This document shows, piece by piece, positions 11,161 to 22,095 of a DNA stretch of 64,000 nt (its first letter is position 1; each line of letters starts with the position of its first letter). The stretch is from contig BCKE01000058.1 of NCBI GenBank assembly GCA_001600495.1, forward strand, positions 182,341-246,340. The letters run 5' to 3'. The translations under genes were made by a program, and so were the position numbers. The notes beneath the pieces were generated by a model that ran no database searches, was not told the origin of the DNA, and worked only from the letters and a program-made list of their open reading frames with translations. This stretch comes from Pilasporangium apinafurcum. Lineage: Eukaryota > Oomycota > Peronosporomycetes > Pythiales > Pythiaceae.

Positions 11161-13974
11161 ATGAAAATGGGGCGGACGAAAGGTCCATCGCTGGCAGAAT
11201 TACTAGAGAAATACCGACAGCAGGAGGAGGATGAACAGGCCACTGCGGACATAGAAGCTATACCGAATGAAAGTAGCGCGAGCAGAGGCAAAAATGCAGC
11301 AGAAAACGAGCAGGAAAACACGAAAGCGGAACAGCAGGAAACAGCAGCAACCCAATACAACACTCGACCACCACCGATGCTGCAGCCACAAACAAAAGTG
11401 CTTCGATTTACGTCAGATGACGACAAGGAGAAGGACACACAGAGGCGTGTCCAGCGACGACGAGGCTCCTATGAACTCCTTTCTCCCAAAATGAACCAGA
11501 AACATGTAAAGCCAAAACGCGCTCATAACGAGCGTCGTGGTGGTCCGAATGGTATGAGTAGGAGATCTCGAAGCACCAACATCCGTCGGATATCAGAGGC
11601 AGAAACAACATGTTTAGACTCAGACGAGAATCTCCAGTTTGGCGGAAATGTTGGTGCTGTGATGCCAACAAACAACAACAGCACTACTCCCACTGCAATG
11701 ATGTACCCATCGTCAATCGCATGTATGCACGAGGACGGTAATGACATTCCATTTGATCACAGCGGCAGTAGTATGGGGAGTCACACTACACATCGATCTA
11801 AGACCATTAAAGCAAAGAAGTCGTCCTCTTTCGTGAATGGACGTTTTACCAACAAGACCACAAGGAATACGACCCATCAGCAGCAGAAATTACAACGATC
11901 GAAGATGTCGGATCCCCAAAGTAGCAAGATGAACTTGAATGAGAGTGGCTCTTCCGGAGCTGTGAATGACCTGGAGGAAGGTGGTAGCAGTGGACGTGGT
12001 GGTGAACGCATCACTAAGGATGCGTTGCTGCAGGACGTTGACGACATGACTGTACAATATATCGACGCAACGCTAGTGAAGCCCGATGATCAAGTGTTTA
12101 ATCCGTATACACGGTTCTTCCTCGACCCGAAACTGGAGTCACTCTATCAGCAGTACACGGCGGTATACTGGTTCACCCGTGCGCGATGGCACATGTTGCT
12201 TTGGATCTTCATCCACGTCTGCGTAAATCTCATCTTTTTCATCCTCCCAGTGTCTGGCTACGTCGAGTTGGATCAGTTCATATTGTCGTACAAGACCGTT
12301 CCAGCATGGTTGCAGTGGATTTACCTCATTCTGGCGTTGCCATTTGCGTTTCTGCCGGCGAAGATCAACCCGTTCCAGACACGTTGGCGCACATGGATAT
12401 GCTGCATTGTCATGTGCTTCAATTTGACTTTCCAGGCCTGGCTTGCGAACGCTAATCGACTGGCAATTCACAATTTTTCAAGTCAAGTGAGTAGTCTTAT
12501 GGAGTGCACAACAGCGAACAGTCATGCATATGTGAATACTGTGGCTTATAACGAAACTGTTGAAAGCGATGATAGTAACAGCATGAACTTGACACTCACA
12601 GAGAATGAGTTGAGCGAATTGACTATCGAACAGGTAGACTTGGCGATGGCCGTGGTACATCGTTACTCGGGTTCACTCATTCAGATCATGACGGGCTTCG
12701 TATCCCTGTTCAGCTTCCTCTTTGTGATCTTGATTCGATTGGAGTTTGTTCAAGTAGTGATCATAGGATGTGGTGCTGCAACAACCTACGCGATGATCAT
12801 CTGCTTTGCGCAAGTTCAAACTGAGCTGATGATCACCATCTCGTTCGGGTTTGCGATCATTTTGCTGTTCATTCTCAGTTACTCCACTGATCGGACAAAT
12901 CGTCGCTCTTTTCTCTCGAATTTCCTGGTTGAGAAAGAGAACGAGAATCTCAAATCGACGCTTAATAAAACAAAGGCCGCGCTGATGAATGAATCTGCTT
13001 GCGAAGCGGAAAAGCAAGTTGTAGAACATGTGCTGGATGTACCAGAGATGGCGCATCTGGAGATGATTCGAATCCCATTTGCGGATTTGACGTTTCTACA
13101 GGCAATCGGTCGGGGCGCCATGGGTGATGTCATCCAGGCCAAGTACTTTGGGACGATGGTCGTATGCAAGCGTATTCGCCGTGAAAATATCACAGAGAAC
13201 GCTATTATCAGCTTTCGCGAAGAAATTGAACTCATGTCCACACTGCGACACCCGAATATCGTCCAGTTTATCGGTGCGAGTTGGGACAACTGCTCGAATT
13301 TATGCATTGTGATGGAATATTTGGAGAATGGCGACATGCACAGCGTCCTGCATTCCAATATCGGCAAGAAATTTACGTGGTCGGACCCGCTGCTGAAAAT
13401 GGCGCTTGACGTCGTGCAAGGGATGTTGTACCTGCATTCTCAGGAAACGCCGATCGTGCATCGTGATCTCAAGAGTGTCAATGTGCTTTGTTCAGCGACA
13501 TATGGCTGCAAAGTGAGCGATTTTGGATTGAGTCGGCGGTACAAGAAGGACATTGATGCACTCACGACGCTTGTGGGGACTCCGTTCTGGTTAGCCCCCG
13601 AGATCATCCGGAATGAGCGTTATGGGCCTGCAGCAGACGTGTATTCTTTTGGCATTGTGCTGACTGAATTGGAAACACGATGCACTCCATATCATGACCA
13701 GGAAGAGACGGGATTGAAAGTGCTCATCAAGATTGCGCATCAAAATCTACGTCCATCCCTGCCACCAACGTGCCTTCCTGAGCGACAACGACTGATCCGA
13801 GACTGTTTACTAGATGATCCACAGTTGCGACCGGATTTTGCGCAGGTGCTTGCTCGATTGCAGGGCAGTGTACTTCGAGAGATTGAAGCAGCAGCAACGG
13901 ATGCCACTTCAGATCGACGAGCAATGCTGAAAAGACAGCAAGACACCACCACATGTACTCCTTCTCATCAGTAA
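11161..13974 (+). CDS. Six-transmembrane TKL-type protein kinase
   Basis: Single exon, 937 residues from the ATG at 11161 (the upstream ATG at 11092 would add 23). The order is: a basic, Gln/Ser-rich disordered N-terminus (1-340); three hydrophobic helices (about 342-364, 380-400, 410-430); a predicted lumenal loop with several N-glycosylation sequons; three more helices (about 505-575); a coiled-coil linker; and a kinase domain (about 642-905). Kinase residues: glycine loop GRGAMG, lysine K670 in VVCK, HRD at 767-769 followed by LKSVN, DFG at 787-789, and APE in FWLAPE. All are present, so the kinase should be active. LKSVN and the TKL-like activation segment place it in the tyrosine-kinase-like group, which is strongly expanded in oomycetes. 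Inferred: a membrane-anchored MAP3K-like receptor kinase. It lacks LRRs or a recognisable ligand domain. Confidence 0.9.
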   Translation: MKMGRTKGPSLAELLEKYRQQEEDEQATADIEAIPNESSASRGKNAAENEQENTKAEQQETAATQYNTRPPPMLQPQTKVLRFTSDDDKEKDTQRRVQRRRGSYELLSPKMNQKHVKPKRAHNERRGGPNGMSRRSRSTNIRRISEAETTCLDSDENLQFGGNVGAVMPTNNNSTTPTAMMYPSSIACMHEDGNDIPFDHSGSSMGSHTTHRSKTIKAKKSSSFVNGRFTNKTTRNTTHQQQKLQRSKMSDPQSSKMNLNESGSSGAVNDLEEGGSSGRGGERITKDALLQDVDDMTVQYIDATLVKPDDQVFNPYTRFFLDPKLESLYQQYTAVYWFTRARWHMLLWIFIHVCVNLIFFILPVSGYVELDQFILSYKTVPAWLQWIYLILALPFAFLPAKINPFQTRWRTWICCIVMCFNLTFQAWLANANRLAIHNFSSQVSSLMECTTANSHAYVNTVAYNETVESDDSNSMNLTLTENELSELTIEQVDLAMAVVHRYSGSLIQIMTGFVSLFSFLFVILIRLEFVQVVIIGCGAATTYAMIICFAQVQTELMITISFGFAIILLFILSYSTDRTNRRSFLSNFLVEKENENLKSTLNKTKAALMNESACEAEKQVVEHVLDVPEMAHLEMIRIPFADLTFLQAIGRGAMGDVIQAKYFGTMVVCKRIRRENITENAIISFREEIELMSTLRHPNIVQFIGASWDNCSNLCIVMEYLENGDMHSVLHSNIGKKFTWSDPLLKMALDVVQGMLYLHSQETPIVHRDLKSVNVLCSATYGCKVSDFGLSRRYKKDIDALTTLVGTPFWLAPEIIRNERYGPAADVYSFGIVLTELETRCTPYHDQEETGLKVLIKIAHQNLRPSLPPTCLPERQRLIRDCLLDDPQLRPDFAQVLARLQGSVLREIEAAATDATSDRRAMLKRQQDTTTCTPSHQ

Positions 13975-14323
13975 ATTCGTTCATTATTCTATAATGTTTA
14001 CTATTGTACAAATCTATTAAAAAACTGGCATAGTAGCGCAGTATTTTGCGCCTCATCAACGTCCGCTCCCGATTTCGACAGCATACCTCCTCAAAAGGAA
14101 GAGAAGCTGTACAAAAACGATCAAAGCGACATAGTGGCGAAATATACTATTTGGCAATCAAGCTCCCTTACGCTCTATCCTGCATACACATCTTCTAAAC
14201 CGCTTGATTTGTCCAGCAGGGAGGCGCAATGGTCGTCACCCTCTAATTACATCCGCGAGAGCTTTGTTCTTGCCGTGGCAATACAAAAACAGAATTTTCG
14301 GCTTCATTCAGCGCTAATTCCGT
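13975..14323. other. Convergent 3' region of the TKL kinase and IMPDH genes
   Basis: No gene visible. The two genes converge here and this stretch should hold both 3' UTRs. Confidence 0.6.
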
Positions 14324-15832
14324 CTAATACAGACGCTTTTCGTACGTGTACAACGAATGCACGTTTCCCTCGCGTTGCGCGGCAGGGGTACGCAGCTCAA
14401 AGCGCAATTGCTCATTTTCTAGCGCAGCATGCAACTCGATGATGCTACGTTGTCCCAAGTCTTGCAACCCATGCATGATGCCCTGTTGCAAGTAAGGGAT
14501 ATACTTCTTCAAGGAGCCCTTGTCGACAACCGCACCACTGACACCCTGAGCGACCTTTACTGCCGCGGAATGAGCAAAGTATCGCTTGGATGAGCCTTGA
14601 GTCATGGCTTCAATCGAGCCCATACCACGATACTTCTTGAGTCGCACACCATCTTGGAAGAAGTATTGACCTGGAGCTTCTTCAGTACCAGCAAAAAGCG
14701 ACCCACACATAACAGCGGAGGCACCGACCGACAACGCCTTGACGATGTGACCCGAGCTGGCGATACCACCGTCGGCAATGACAGGGACACCAAACTTGCG
14801 AGCATAGCGAGCGGTATTGAATACAGCTGACGCCTGCGCACGTCCCACAGCGCAAACTTCCTGCGTAGTACAGATCGAACCAACACCCATACCGACCTTC
14901 AACCCATCAGCACCAGCATCAATGAGGCTCTTACATTGCGCCATGGTGACGACATTGCCACCGATGACATCAATGTGCGGGTATGTGCTCTTGATCCATT
15001 TGATCAGCTCAATTTGGAAAATTGAATCACCCTGTGATGAGTCGATTACAATCAAATTGACACCAGCCGCGACCAAAGCAGTGCAACGATCACGATCATT
15101 TGGACGTGTACCAATGGCAGCACCAACTAGCAATTGTTTGTTGGCGTCCTTGGAGGCATGTGGGAAATCACGGTTCTTCACCAGATCGCGGCGCGAGATG
15201 AGGGAAAGAAATTCACCCTTGGCGTTTACAATGGGCAATTTGCCCCTCTTGCTTTCTCGCAAGATCCTGTTGGCCTCCGAGAGAGAGACACCTTCCTTCG
15301 CCGTGATCAGTTCCGTCGTCATAACATCACGCAACTTGGTGTTACGATCTTCAATGAAGTCAATATCACGGTTGCTCACAATACCGACGAGCACACTGCC
15401 AACCTTGCCATTTTCAGTGATGGGAATACCCGCAAATCCAAATTCCGCCTTGATACGGTCGACATCTGCCAAGGTATCCTCAGGCGACAAAACCTTGGGG
15501 TCCGTGATAAATCCGTTCTTGAACTTCTTGACCAGACGCACTTCTTTCACTTGTTCTTCGACCGTCATGTTGTAATGGATAATGCCAATACCACCATGGA
15601 GCGCCATGTCGATCGCCATGGCGTGTTCCGTAACCGTATCCATGGGAGAACTGACGAGTGGAAGTCGTAGCGAGATGTTCTTCGTAATCTTCGTGTCCAA
15701 CTTGACACCATCGACTCCGAAATCGATGTGACCCGGCATGAGGATAAGATCATCATAAGTGTAGCCGACGCCCTTGTTCTTGCGCACGAAGATGTCAATA
15801 GCCGAGCGGCCGTCCATGAGTTCTTCCGACAT
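14324..15832 (-). CDS. Inosine-5'-monophosphate dehydrogenase
   Basis: Single exon, 502 residues, the normal length for eukaryotic IMPDH. The TIM barrel starts with [11 protein letters not shown]. Two CBS domains are inserted at about 105-225. The catalytic loop GSICTTQEV has its cysteine at C321. NAD/IMP-binding blocks [24 protein letters not shown] and VIADGGI are intact. The flap region [12 protein letters not shown] and GSSKRYF follows. Reaction: IMP + NAD+ + H2O to XMP + NADH, the rate-limiting step of guanine nucleotide synthesis, through a thioimidate on C321. The CBS module probably senses ATP/GTP. The enzyme is cytosolic with no targeting signal. It is transcribed away from the GDP-mannose dehydratase gene, whose substrate depends on GTP supply, and the two share a 465-bp promoter region. 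The start is the first in-frame ATG. I see no lesions. Confidence 0.97.
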   Translation of the reverse strand: MSEELMDGRSAIDIFVRKNKGVGYTYDDLILMPGHIDFGVDGVKLDTKITKNISLRLPLVSSPMDTVTEHAMAIDMALHGGIGIIHYNMTVEEQVKEVRLVKKFKNGFITDPKVLSPEDTLADVDRIKAEFGFAGIPITENGKVGSVLVGIVSNRDIDFIEDRNTKLRDVMTTELITAKEGVSLSEANRILRESKRGKLPIVNAKGEFLSLISRRDLVKNRDFPHASKDANKQLLVGAAIGTRPNDRDRCTALVAAGVNLIVIDSSQGDSIFQIELIKWIKSTYPHIDVIGGNVVTMAQCKSLIDAGADGLKVGMGVGSICTTQEVCAVGRAQASAVFNTARYARKFGVPVIADGGIASSGHIVKALSVGASAVMCGSLFAGTEEAPGQYFFQDGVRLKKYRGMGSIEAMTQGSSKRYFAHSAAVKVAQGVSGAVVDKGSLKKYIPYLQQGIMHGLQDLGQRSIIELHAALENEQLRFELRTPAAQREGNVHSLYTYEKRLY

Positions 15833-16297
15833 GGTGCTATTGTGTGTAAAGAGAGGCAGCAGGTGACTGAGTGTTCAAGCGGTTGGTGATCTGGTTGGTG
15901 CAAGATCACAAATGACGGGCCGCGCAAGCGCACAGCGGCCACGAGACGCACCGCCAATGGTTTTAAGAACCTATTTTAGCCAATCATATGTCTAGAAAAG
16001 AAATTTCTATTTCTAAACCAACTTCGATGTTGAAGCGAGTACGTAAACGATTTGACGCTTTGATTGGGTTCGTCGATCAAGCAAATCGAAGCAAATTAGA
16101 ATCGTTTCTTACGTTTCTAATTCTATCTAGGCAGTCATGCAAACTCGATTCAGCAATTGGTGGAAAGATATTGAGCGTCTGATGGGCAACATGTGAAGGA
16201 GCGCCCGATCATTTTCCTTATCGCTGTAGGCAGTCCCAACGAGATTTCCCATTACCACATAACACACACGACAACGAACAAAAAGATAGAGATCAGT
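15833..16297. promoter_or_regulatory. Shared divergent promoter of IMPDH and GMD
   Basis: 465 bp separate the two start codons. It contains the CCAAT-bearing motif at 15973-15989 and, around 16035-16115, an imperfect inverted repeat built from CGTAAACGATT and AATCGTTTCTTACG. Coordinated expression is an inference from the arrangement. Confidence 0.55.
15973..15989 (+). promoter_or_regulatory. Promoter motif ATTTTAGCCAATCATAT (copy 1)
   Basis: A 17-base identity with 23056-23072; after one mismatch the next three bases (TCT) also agree, so 20 of 21 match. It contains a CCAAT box. It is 141 bp upstream of the IMPDH start (inverted with respect to that gene) and 309 bp upstream of the GMD start (same sense). 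Confidence 0.55.
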
Positions 16298-17506
16298 ATG
16301 ACGGTGGGTACAGCTGATTGGTGTCCAGACAATCAATCCAACTCCGATGTATGCGCTGCGTCCACCTCTGTCCTTGCAATGGCTTCTTCGTCATCGACAA
16401 CTGCAAATGTAGAGCCACCGAAAGATAGTAAGCCGCAGGTTGCATTGATCACAGGTATCACAGGCCAGGATGGATCATATTTAAGCGAGTTGCTGCTTAA
16501 AAAAGGGTATATTGTGCATGGTGTGATCCGCCGGTCATCTGCTTTCAATACAGCGCGAATCGAACACCTTTACAAAGATCCCCATTTGAACGACGTCCGA
16601 CTCTTTTTGCACTATGGCGACCTCACTGACTCATCGAATCTCTGTCAGATCATTGCTCGCGTTAAGCCGGACGAGGTTTACAATTTGGGAGCGATGTCGC
16701 ACGTCAAGGTCTCGTTCGAAATGTCCGAATACACAGCCGACGTCGATGCGATGGGTACACTACGCTTATTGAATTGTATCCGCAATTGTGGTATGGAAAA
16801 AACTACCAAGTTCTACCAAGCGTCAACCAGTGAGCTCTATGGCAAAGCGCAAGCTACACCGCAAAACGAAAACACACCATTCTATCCGCGATCACCGTAT
16901 GGCATCGCCAAGCAGTTTGCGTACTGGAGCGTCGTGAACTACCGTGAAGCGTACGGCATGTTTGCAGTGAATGGCATTCTCTTTAACCACGAAAGTCCAC
17001 GCAGGGGGCCAACGTTTGTCACACGCAAGATCACGCGCGCAGTTGTGCGCATTCACGCGGGTATTGACGAGTGTCTTTACATTGGCAACCTTGAATCGAG
17101 GCGCGATTGGGGTCATGCGCGGGATTACGTCGAGTGTATGTGGCGCATGCTGCAGCATGACGAACCCGAGGATTTCGTGGTTGCCACGGGCGAATGCCAC
17201 AGTGTCCGAGAGTTCATTGAGGCTGCATTCACACACATTGGTCTGCCGATCCAATGGAAAGGACCCCCAGGAACAGTGGATGAAGTTGGTGTGGATGCAA
17301 ACGATACAAATCGTGTGTTAGTACGCATTGATCCCAAATATTTCCGCCCCACAGAAGTGGATCTGTTGGTCGGAGATGCATCCAAAGCCTGTAGACTACT
17401 CGGCTGGCAACCAACCGTGCGATTCCAGCAGCTTGTCGCAGAAATGGTCGATACTGATGCACGGTTGTTGAAGAATGAGACGTCTGTGCTTGTCACACTT
17501 GAATGA
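16298..17506 (+). CDS. gmd: GDP-mannose 4,6-dehydratase
   Basis: Single exon, 402 residues from the ATG at 16298; ATGs at 16193 and 16379 are in the same frame. I prefer 16298 because the family needs only a short tail before the Rossmann fold. The NADP-binding motif GITGQDG starts at G53; RRSSAFNT and the active-site blocks STSELYGK and YGIAK (Y201, K205) of extended short-chain dehydrogenases are intact, followed by the GDP-mannose region [15 protein letters not shown]. Reaction: GDP-mannose to GDP-4-keto-6-deoxymannose, the first step to GDP-fucose or GDP-rhamnose. Cytosolic. The second enzyme of the pathway (epimerase/reductase) is not in this window. The Ser/Thr-rich N-terminal extension of about 45 residues is not needed for catalysis. 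It is divergent from IMPDH. Confidence 0.96.
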   Translation: MTVGTADWCPDNQSNSDVCAASTSVLAMASSSSTTANVEPPKDSKPQVALITGITGQDGSYLSELLLKKGYIVHGVIRRSSAFNTARIEHLYKDPHLNDVRLFLHYGDLTDSSNLCQIIARVKPDEVYNLGAMSHVKVSFEMSEYTADVDAMGTLRLLNCIRNCGMEKTTKFYQASTSELYGKAQATPQNENTPFYPRSPYGIAKQFAYWSVVNYREAYGMFAVNGILFNHESPRRGPTFVTRKITRAVVRIHAGIDECLYIGNLESRRDWGHARDYVECMWRMLQHDEPEDFVVATGECHSVREFIEAAFTHIGLPIQWKGPPGTVDEVGVDANDTNRVLVRIDPKYFRPTEVDLLVGDASKACRLLGWQPTVRFQQLVAEMVDTDARLLKNETSVLVTLE

Positions 17507-17618
17507 TAAAAGACCAAAAGAACACGTTCAAAATTTAAATAGTTCACACATATTTGTCATTTCAATGTCTTGTTAACATCAGATTCGCTGTAGCATATCC
17601 ATCCATCGTCAAGCACTT

Positions 17619-19007
17619 TTAAAACACGTCCCTCCGCGACTCCGATGACGCCGTAAGTTCAATGCCAATAAACCTTCGACTCAGGTCGTTCAGTTTGCTG
17701 GCAATAGCATCAGTTTGTTTGACGCGATCATCCACAAGCCCTTCTGCATCAGTAAAACTATCCCAAAGCTCTGGCAATATCTTGCCATACGCTGTAAAGT
17801 CTGCTTCGTTCAAGCATCGGTTATGCGCCGCCAATGTCTGTGATGCCTTTAGCAAAGAAGGTGATGTCAGCACCATTCGCCGCATGCCCACGCGAACAGC
17901 TCCTTTTTTCACGCCATCGACCTGCATCAGCGGACACCAGTCATCAAAGGATTCGTTCACAGGCATGCAAAGCGACAGTTGCACTTCGCCCAAATGATCG
18001 TCATTGCTGTTCTCGTTGCTGTTTACACTAAACTTCTTCTTGCTCTTCTTCACCGTTACATTCACACTTTGGTCTTCGATTGACGGGGATGACGGCGTCC
18101 AAAACACAAACCGACTATTGTACACTGGATGGACGGTGTTAGTGACGGATTTGGTGGTCCGTTGCACATCATGAAAACGAATTGCCACGTATGGATCACT
18201 CGCATCTTGGCCCAACAGGTCAAGGTCTTTTGCAGCCAAAATCTCGACGACAATCAATTCGCCATAGGGACTACCACTGGTAATAGCGGTAGTGGTGTTG
18301 TTCCTGGTTTTCTGGTACATACAATGCACATGCTGCTTGGGATCAGTCGTCTCTGATGCATCAGCGCCAGTATTCGTGGTGTGAATATTCATGCTGCTCA
18401 TGGACTTCCATGAAGACGACAAATTTGCAAATGAGAGTTTCTTGGCAGTCGATTTGTTGCCGTAGCTCTTCATCTTTTCCTTCCAACTCGACATATCCGG
18501 GACAGGAAGATTACTAATAGACATGAGTGACGCACTGTTCTCCTTGTCTTTCGTAGCGGAAGACGAACATGAAGATCCATCCACGCTTGCGGTACGAAAG
18601 AGCTTAGTTGTGATTGTGTTCATAACGCTATTTGCCGCGGTACTACTCGGGGAAGAGGTGGAAGAAGAATCGTTGTCGACATCGTCCAGCGGATCTTCCT
18701 TTACCAATTGTTTTGGTAATTCAGGCATGTCGTCATCCGGCGCAGGCGTCATCGGGGTGTGTGGCGTCGCTGGTTCCAGTTTCTTCGCTGCCTTCTTGTT
18801 GCCTGCTTTCGGTTCCTGTACAATCGAGAGATGGAACTCTTTTGCAACCGTACTAGTGGCAGTAATGGGCGCAGACACACTAGCTGAATGGATCTTTGCC
18901 GTATGGACCCGTTCTTCCGTTGGCTGACTCGCAGTTCGAGCCACACGGTTTTGCCACATATTTTTCACGCGTTGAAAGTCATTACCAGCAGCAACGGAGT
19001 CCTCCAT
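17619..19007 (-). CDS. C2-domain protein with disordered N-terminus
   Basis: One exon. From the ATG at 19007 it encodes about 462 residues; an ATG at 19109 in the same frame would add 34. The first 250 residues are low-complexity, rich in Ser, Thr, Pro and Lys. A C2 domain follows (about 245-385): GELIVVEILAAKDLDLLG, then ASDPYVAIRF with the paired aspartates expected for Ca2+ binding, TKSVTNTVHPVYN and FVFW. A Ser/Asn/Lys-rich loop is inserted between C2 strands. The C-terminal 80 residues (LNEADFTAYGKILPELW onward) look helical. Known: C2 domains bind phospholipids, often in a Ca2+-dependent manner. The role of this protein is unknown. It is arranged head-to-tail with the VPS9 gene upstream and converges on GMD. 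Confidence 0.82.
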   Translation of the reverse strand: MEDSVAAGNDFQRVKNMWQNRVARTASQPTEERVHTAKIHSASVSAPITATSTVAKEFHLSIVQEPKAGNKKAAKKLEPATPHTPMTPAPDDDMPELPKQLVKEDPLDDVDNDSSSTSSPSSTAANSVMNTITTKLFRTASVDGSSCSSSATKDKENSASLMSISNLPVPDMSSWKEKMKSYGNKSTAKKLSFANLSSSWKSMSSMNIHTTNTGADASETTDPKQHVHCMYQKTRNNTTTAITSGSPYGELIVVEILAAKDLDLLGQDASDPYVAIRFHDVQRTTKSVTNTVHPVYNSRFVFWTPSSPSIEDQSVNVTVKKSKKKFSVNSNENSNDDHLGEVQLSLCMPVNESFDDWCPLMQVDGVKKGAVRVGMRRMVLTSPSLLKASQTLAAHNRCLNEADFTAYGKILPELWDSFTDAEGLVDDRVKQTDAIASKLNDLSRRFIGIELTASSESRRDVF

Positions 19008-19643
19008 CTGTGTCTCTTGTCTCGCTGTATAATCGTGAGAAAGTAGAAGACTTGTCGACAAATGGGCTTCTTGCACGAATGTCGAATTGCTGAATGCAGC
19101 AAGCGTCAATACAGAGAGCCACGGTGTGAGAGAGAAAGTAGCGGAAGAAAGACGGAAATTGACGAGCGACAGCAGATGTGATCTCTCTTCGCACGTGGAT
19201 GCTCTCTTCTCTGGCTTCCTCTTGAAGGGACGGAACGCAGCATTTGGTCAACAACAGCTGGGTGCACAGAATGTATAGGACCGTGCTGGGTGGGGGATGG
19301 GACACGCACGCGGTATTTACGGACCTTCCGCCGCGTATTTATGACATTCAGATCCCCAAAGAAGACTCAGGCAGTATACGTAAATAACTAGTTCAAATCC
19401 GAAAATTAGGAGACTGCGCACACCCAGTTGAAGTTGACCAAAAACAAAAAAAAATAAAAATCCAAGCAGAGCTGGGTGGCCGATCTGCCTATTGGACAAT
19501 CAAATGATCTGCTCTGTGCTTCAAGTTACTCTACCAATATTCTGTTGCTGCTGATGGAACACATCTCATCATTAGTATGCACACTACTCATGCCTACTAC
19601 ACCTGTCACGCAAGGAACATCTAGGACAGGTTTTAAATCAAGC
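19008..19643. other. Intergenic region between the C2 and VPS9 genes
   Basis: Should hold the 3' UTR of the VPS9 gene and the promoter of the C2 gene, both on the minus strand. No other gene or repeat seen; 19440-19460 is an A-rich run. Confidence 0.55.
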
Positions 19644-22095
19644 CTATGCCTCATTTGTCGACGTCGTTATGTAGCTGCTTGTCGTAGAAGTATCAGCCGT
19701 GTAGTCATTGTCTTCATAACTTCGTGAACGCTGGCGCTGCATGCCAAACTTCCGAACATATTCATTCATAGGCAGGAAACACAGCTCCATGTCGCCCTCG
19801 ACACCTTTGACAACTTTCACAAGCTCGCTTAGTTCCATCTCGTACACTGGCAATCCATTAATCGCAACTAAGACATCGCCAATGTTGATAGCACCGCTTT
19901 GAATAGCCTGTTCGTCTGGAATAAGCTTATTTACAATGACTACTTGCCGTTCTGGGTCTTTTGCAAACTCAATGCCGAGTTTCTTCGAAGCATCCAATGT
20001 AACGGTGCACGCAATGAGCAGCGAACGAATGTACTCAAGCGCGATCTCAACGCAGGTCACAAAATACGCATTTTCGCCTTGCGTGCCTCCACCATCAAAG
20101 AAAGTCAGCAGTTCTTTCGTGGCAACAGGATTTGCAAGCTTAGAGTGCACCAGTACATAAATAAATGCCGGAATGAATTCATCTGCATTCATCGGTGGAT
20201 TCGTCGGATGCTCTTGATGATATGTCGAATAAATCTCCTTACACGCAATCAACAATTGAGTGCGTTTCATATACGGAAGACTTGCTTTGTCCATACTGTT
20301 TAGCTTTGTGCATGCAGCCACCCAGCTGCTTGAAGAGAAACTATCTGGACCAATCCCAAAAAATGGCTGCGATTTTTGACGCAACACTTCCATCTTGCCG
20401 TTAATCAATTTCGATTCAGCTCGTGTTTGTTGCCGAATATTGTTGAGAATCTCACGGTAGAGTGGTGGGATGAACACACGTTCTTCGATTTGTTGATAGA
20501 TGATTGTAGTGATGCGTTCAATCGCTTCATTCGTTTCTGGAGTGTACAACATGTCTGATGTATCGCCATCAGGAGTCGTGCTCGCGTTTCCAGACAAAAT
20601 CAACAGCTCATTCATACGGGTATGAATCATATAATCAGCCAGACCAGACATAAACTGCCGCACGACCGCATTCGACACTGGTCTCCCCACATGCTCTTTT
20701 AGAAACGATGCACTTGAACTCCCTTCAGGTGAATACGGAGATGCTAGAATCAACTGAACTTCTCGAGTGACATCCAGCATCGCATCTTCCGTTTTAGAGA
20801 TAAAAGACGACATGCAGCGACGGCAGTATCCATCACTTGGGGTACTTCCGCTCTCGCCATTTCCACTGCAAACGCACACTCGGCCAAATTCAAGACTTGC
20901 AGAAGGTGCAGTACTAGAACCTGTAATGTCATTAGCACTCCCGGATCCCTGAGCAACAGAACTTAACGAAGCAATCCACAATGCACGCTCTTCTTGACTG
21001 TCTGCATGCAGTACTAATTCTCGACTGGACGTTCGCACGAGAAAGCTATGGCGTTCCCCTGTCTTCAGCGTGTCTAATGTGGATATCCTCGCATTTACGA
21101 TCTCAATAGATCCTTTCTTTGAGCCTCCTTCTGGATGCGCATAGTACGTAAGAGTGGTATTCGTGAGTTCAAACCATCGCCGCTTGGTGCTCTTCATAAT
21201 TTGACCACGCTTGCACAGCCACCCTGAAAACACTAGTCCTTTCTCATTGCTGTTCTGTCGTTCGATCAGCTTCGAAATCTTGGCTGACGTTGGAAGCAGC
21301 TCCACATTTTGTTCCTGTAGTTTCTGGATCCATACATCTCGATCATGCTTGTCGGTCGCATACAACACGATTTGATATGAACCTTGTGTGAACTTAAAAC
21401 CGCTTTGTGTCAAACACTGGACGGTGCTTTTCTTCCGCAAATCAATCCGTCCACGTACATCGGCCGATTCATGGGAATCATGATAGACCAATTCATTATC
21501 GACAATGCAAAATAGTCGACGCTTGAAATTGCGAATACTGTGGCCACGCTTAATGAGCCATCCGGAATGTCGCACCACGGGTTTATACTCGAGTACCCAG
21601 CGATTACTTTGCACACTTGTAGGTCGTGGTCGCACAGCACCACTTGCCGATTTCACCATTGTGCTCGTTGCACGCTCCGTCCAGACTTCCATGTCACTGC
21701 AAGGGTCATTAAATCAGCAAACAAACATTTCAGCAGTTCCAGACGTAAACACATATACTTGCTTACCGCTGACTAGGACGGGTCACCAATACTACCTGTC
21801 GAGACGCTTCTCGTGGCAACGGTGTAGCTGAATCATTGCGATCCATTTTTAATTTACTTTCTGCATTATCATTGCGCACTACCTCGCGTTCCTTGACTGG
21901 TTGTTGACCACGATTCTGTCGAAAATTGTTCCGATCGGGACCTGCCGGATTGTCCTCATCTTCTATTACAGGATCAAGTGGTTCTGCTTCTCCTGTGACG
22001 TCATTTACATGTTCATTATCTTCTCCGCCTTCATTTACAGTTCCGCGCAAATGTAGTCGGAATACTTCGATCTCCATTGGGTTTTTCAACGCCAT
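19644..22095 (-). CDS. Rab5-type guanine nucleotide exchange factor: PH-PH-VPS9-PDZ
   Basis: Two exons, 22095-21767 and 21696-19644, separated by a 70-bp intron (GTAAGC...TTGCAG). The join gives RPSQR|DMEVW and keeps the frame; product 793 residues. The N-terminal 110 residues are acidic and of unknown function. PH1 is at about 152-240 (SGWLIKRGH, FKRRLFCI) and PH2 at about 263-358 (SGWLCKRGQ, TKRRWFEL). A CxC...CRRC cysteine cluster lies near 380-410 and could bind a metal. The VPS9 domain is at about 585-675, with DEFIPAFIYVLVHSKL, the region that carries the catalytic Asp and Tyr in Rabex-5-type factors. The PDZ domain is at about 682-745. Known: VPS9 domains load GTP on Rab5/Vps21 on early endosomes. 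Inferred: PH domains recruit it to phosphoinositides and PDZ to a partner. I do not know this combination outside stramenopiles. Confidence 0.88.

Noticed and set aside
14817-15575. 252-codon open frame antisense to IMPDH
   Set aside because: Mirror frame of a conserved enzyme; no recognisable family.
16193-16297. Upstream start for GMD adding 35 residues
   Set aside because: The added residues have no family counterpart and lie in the promoter region; not excluded, only less likely.
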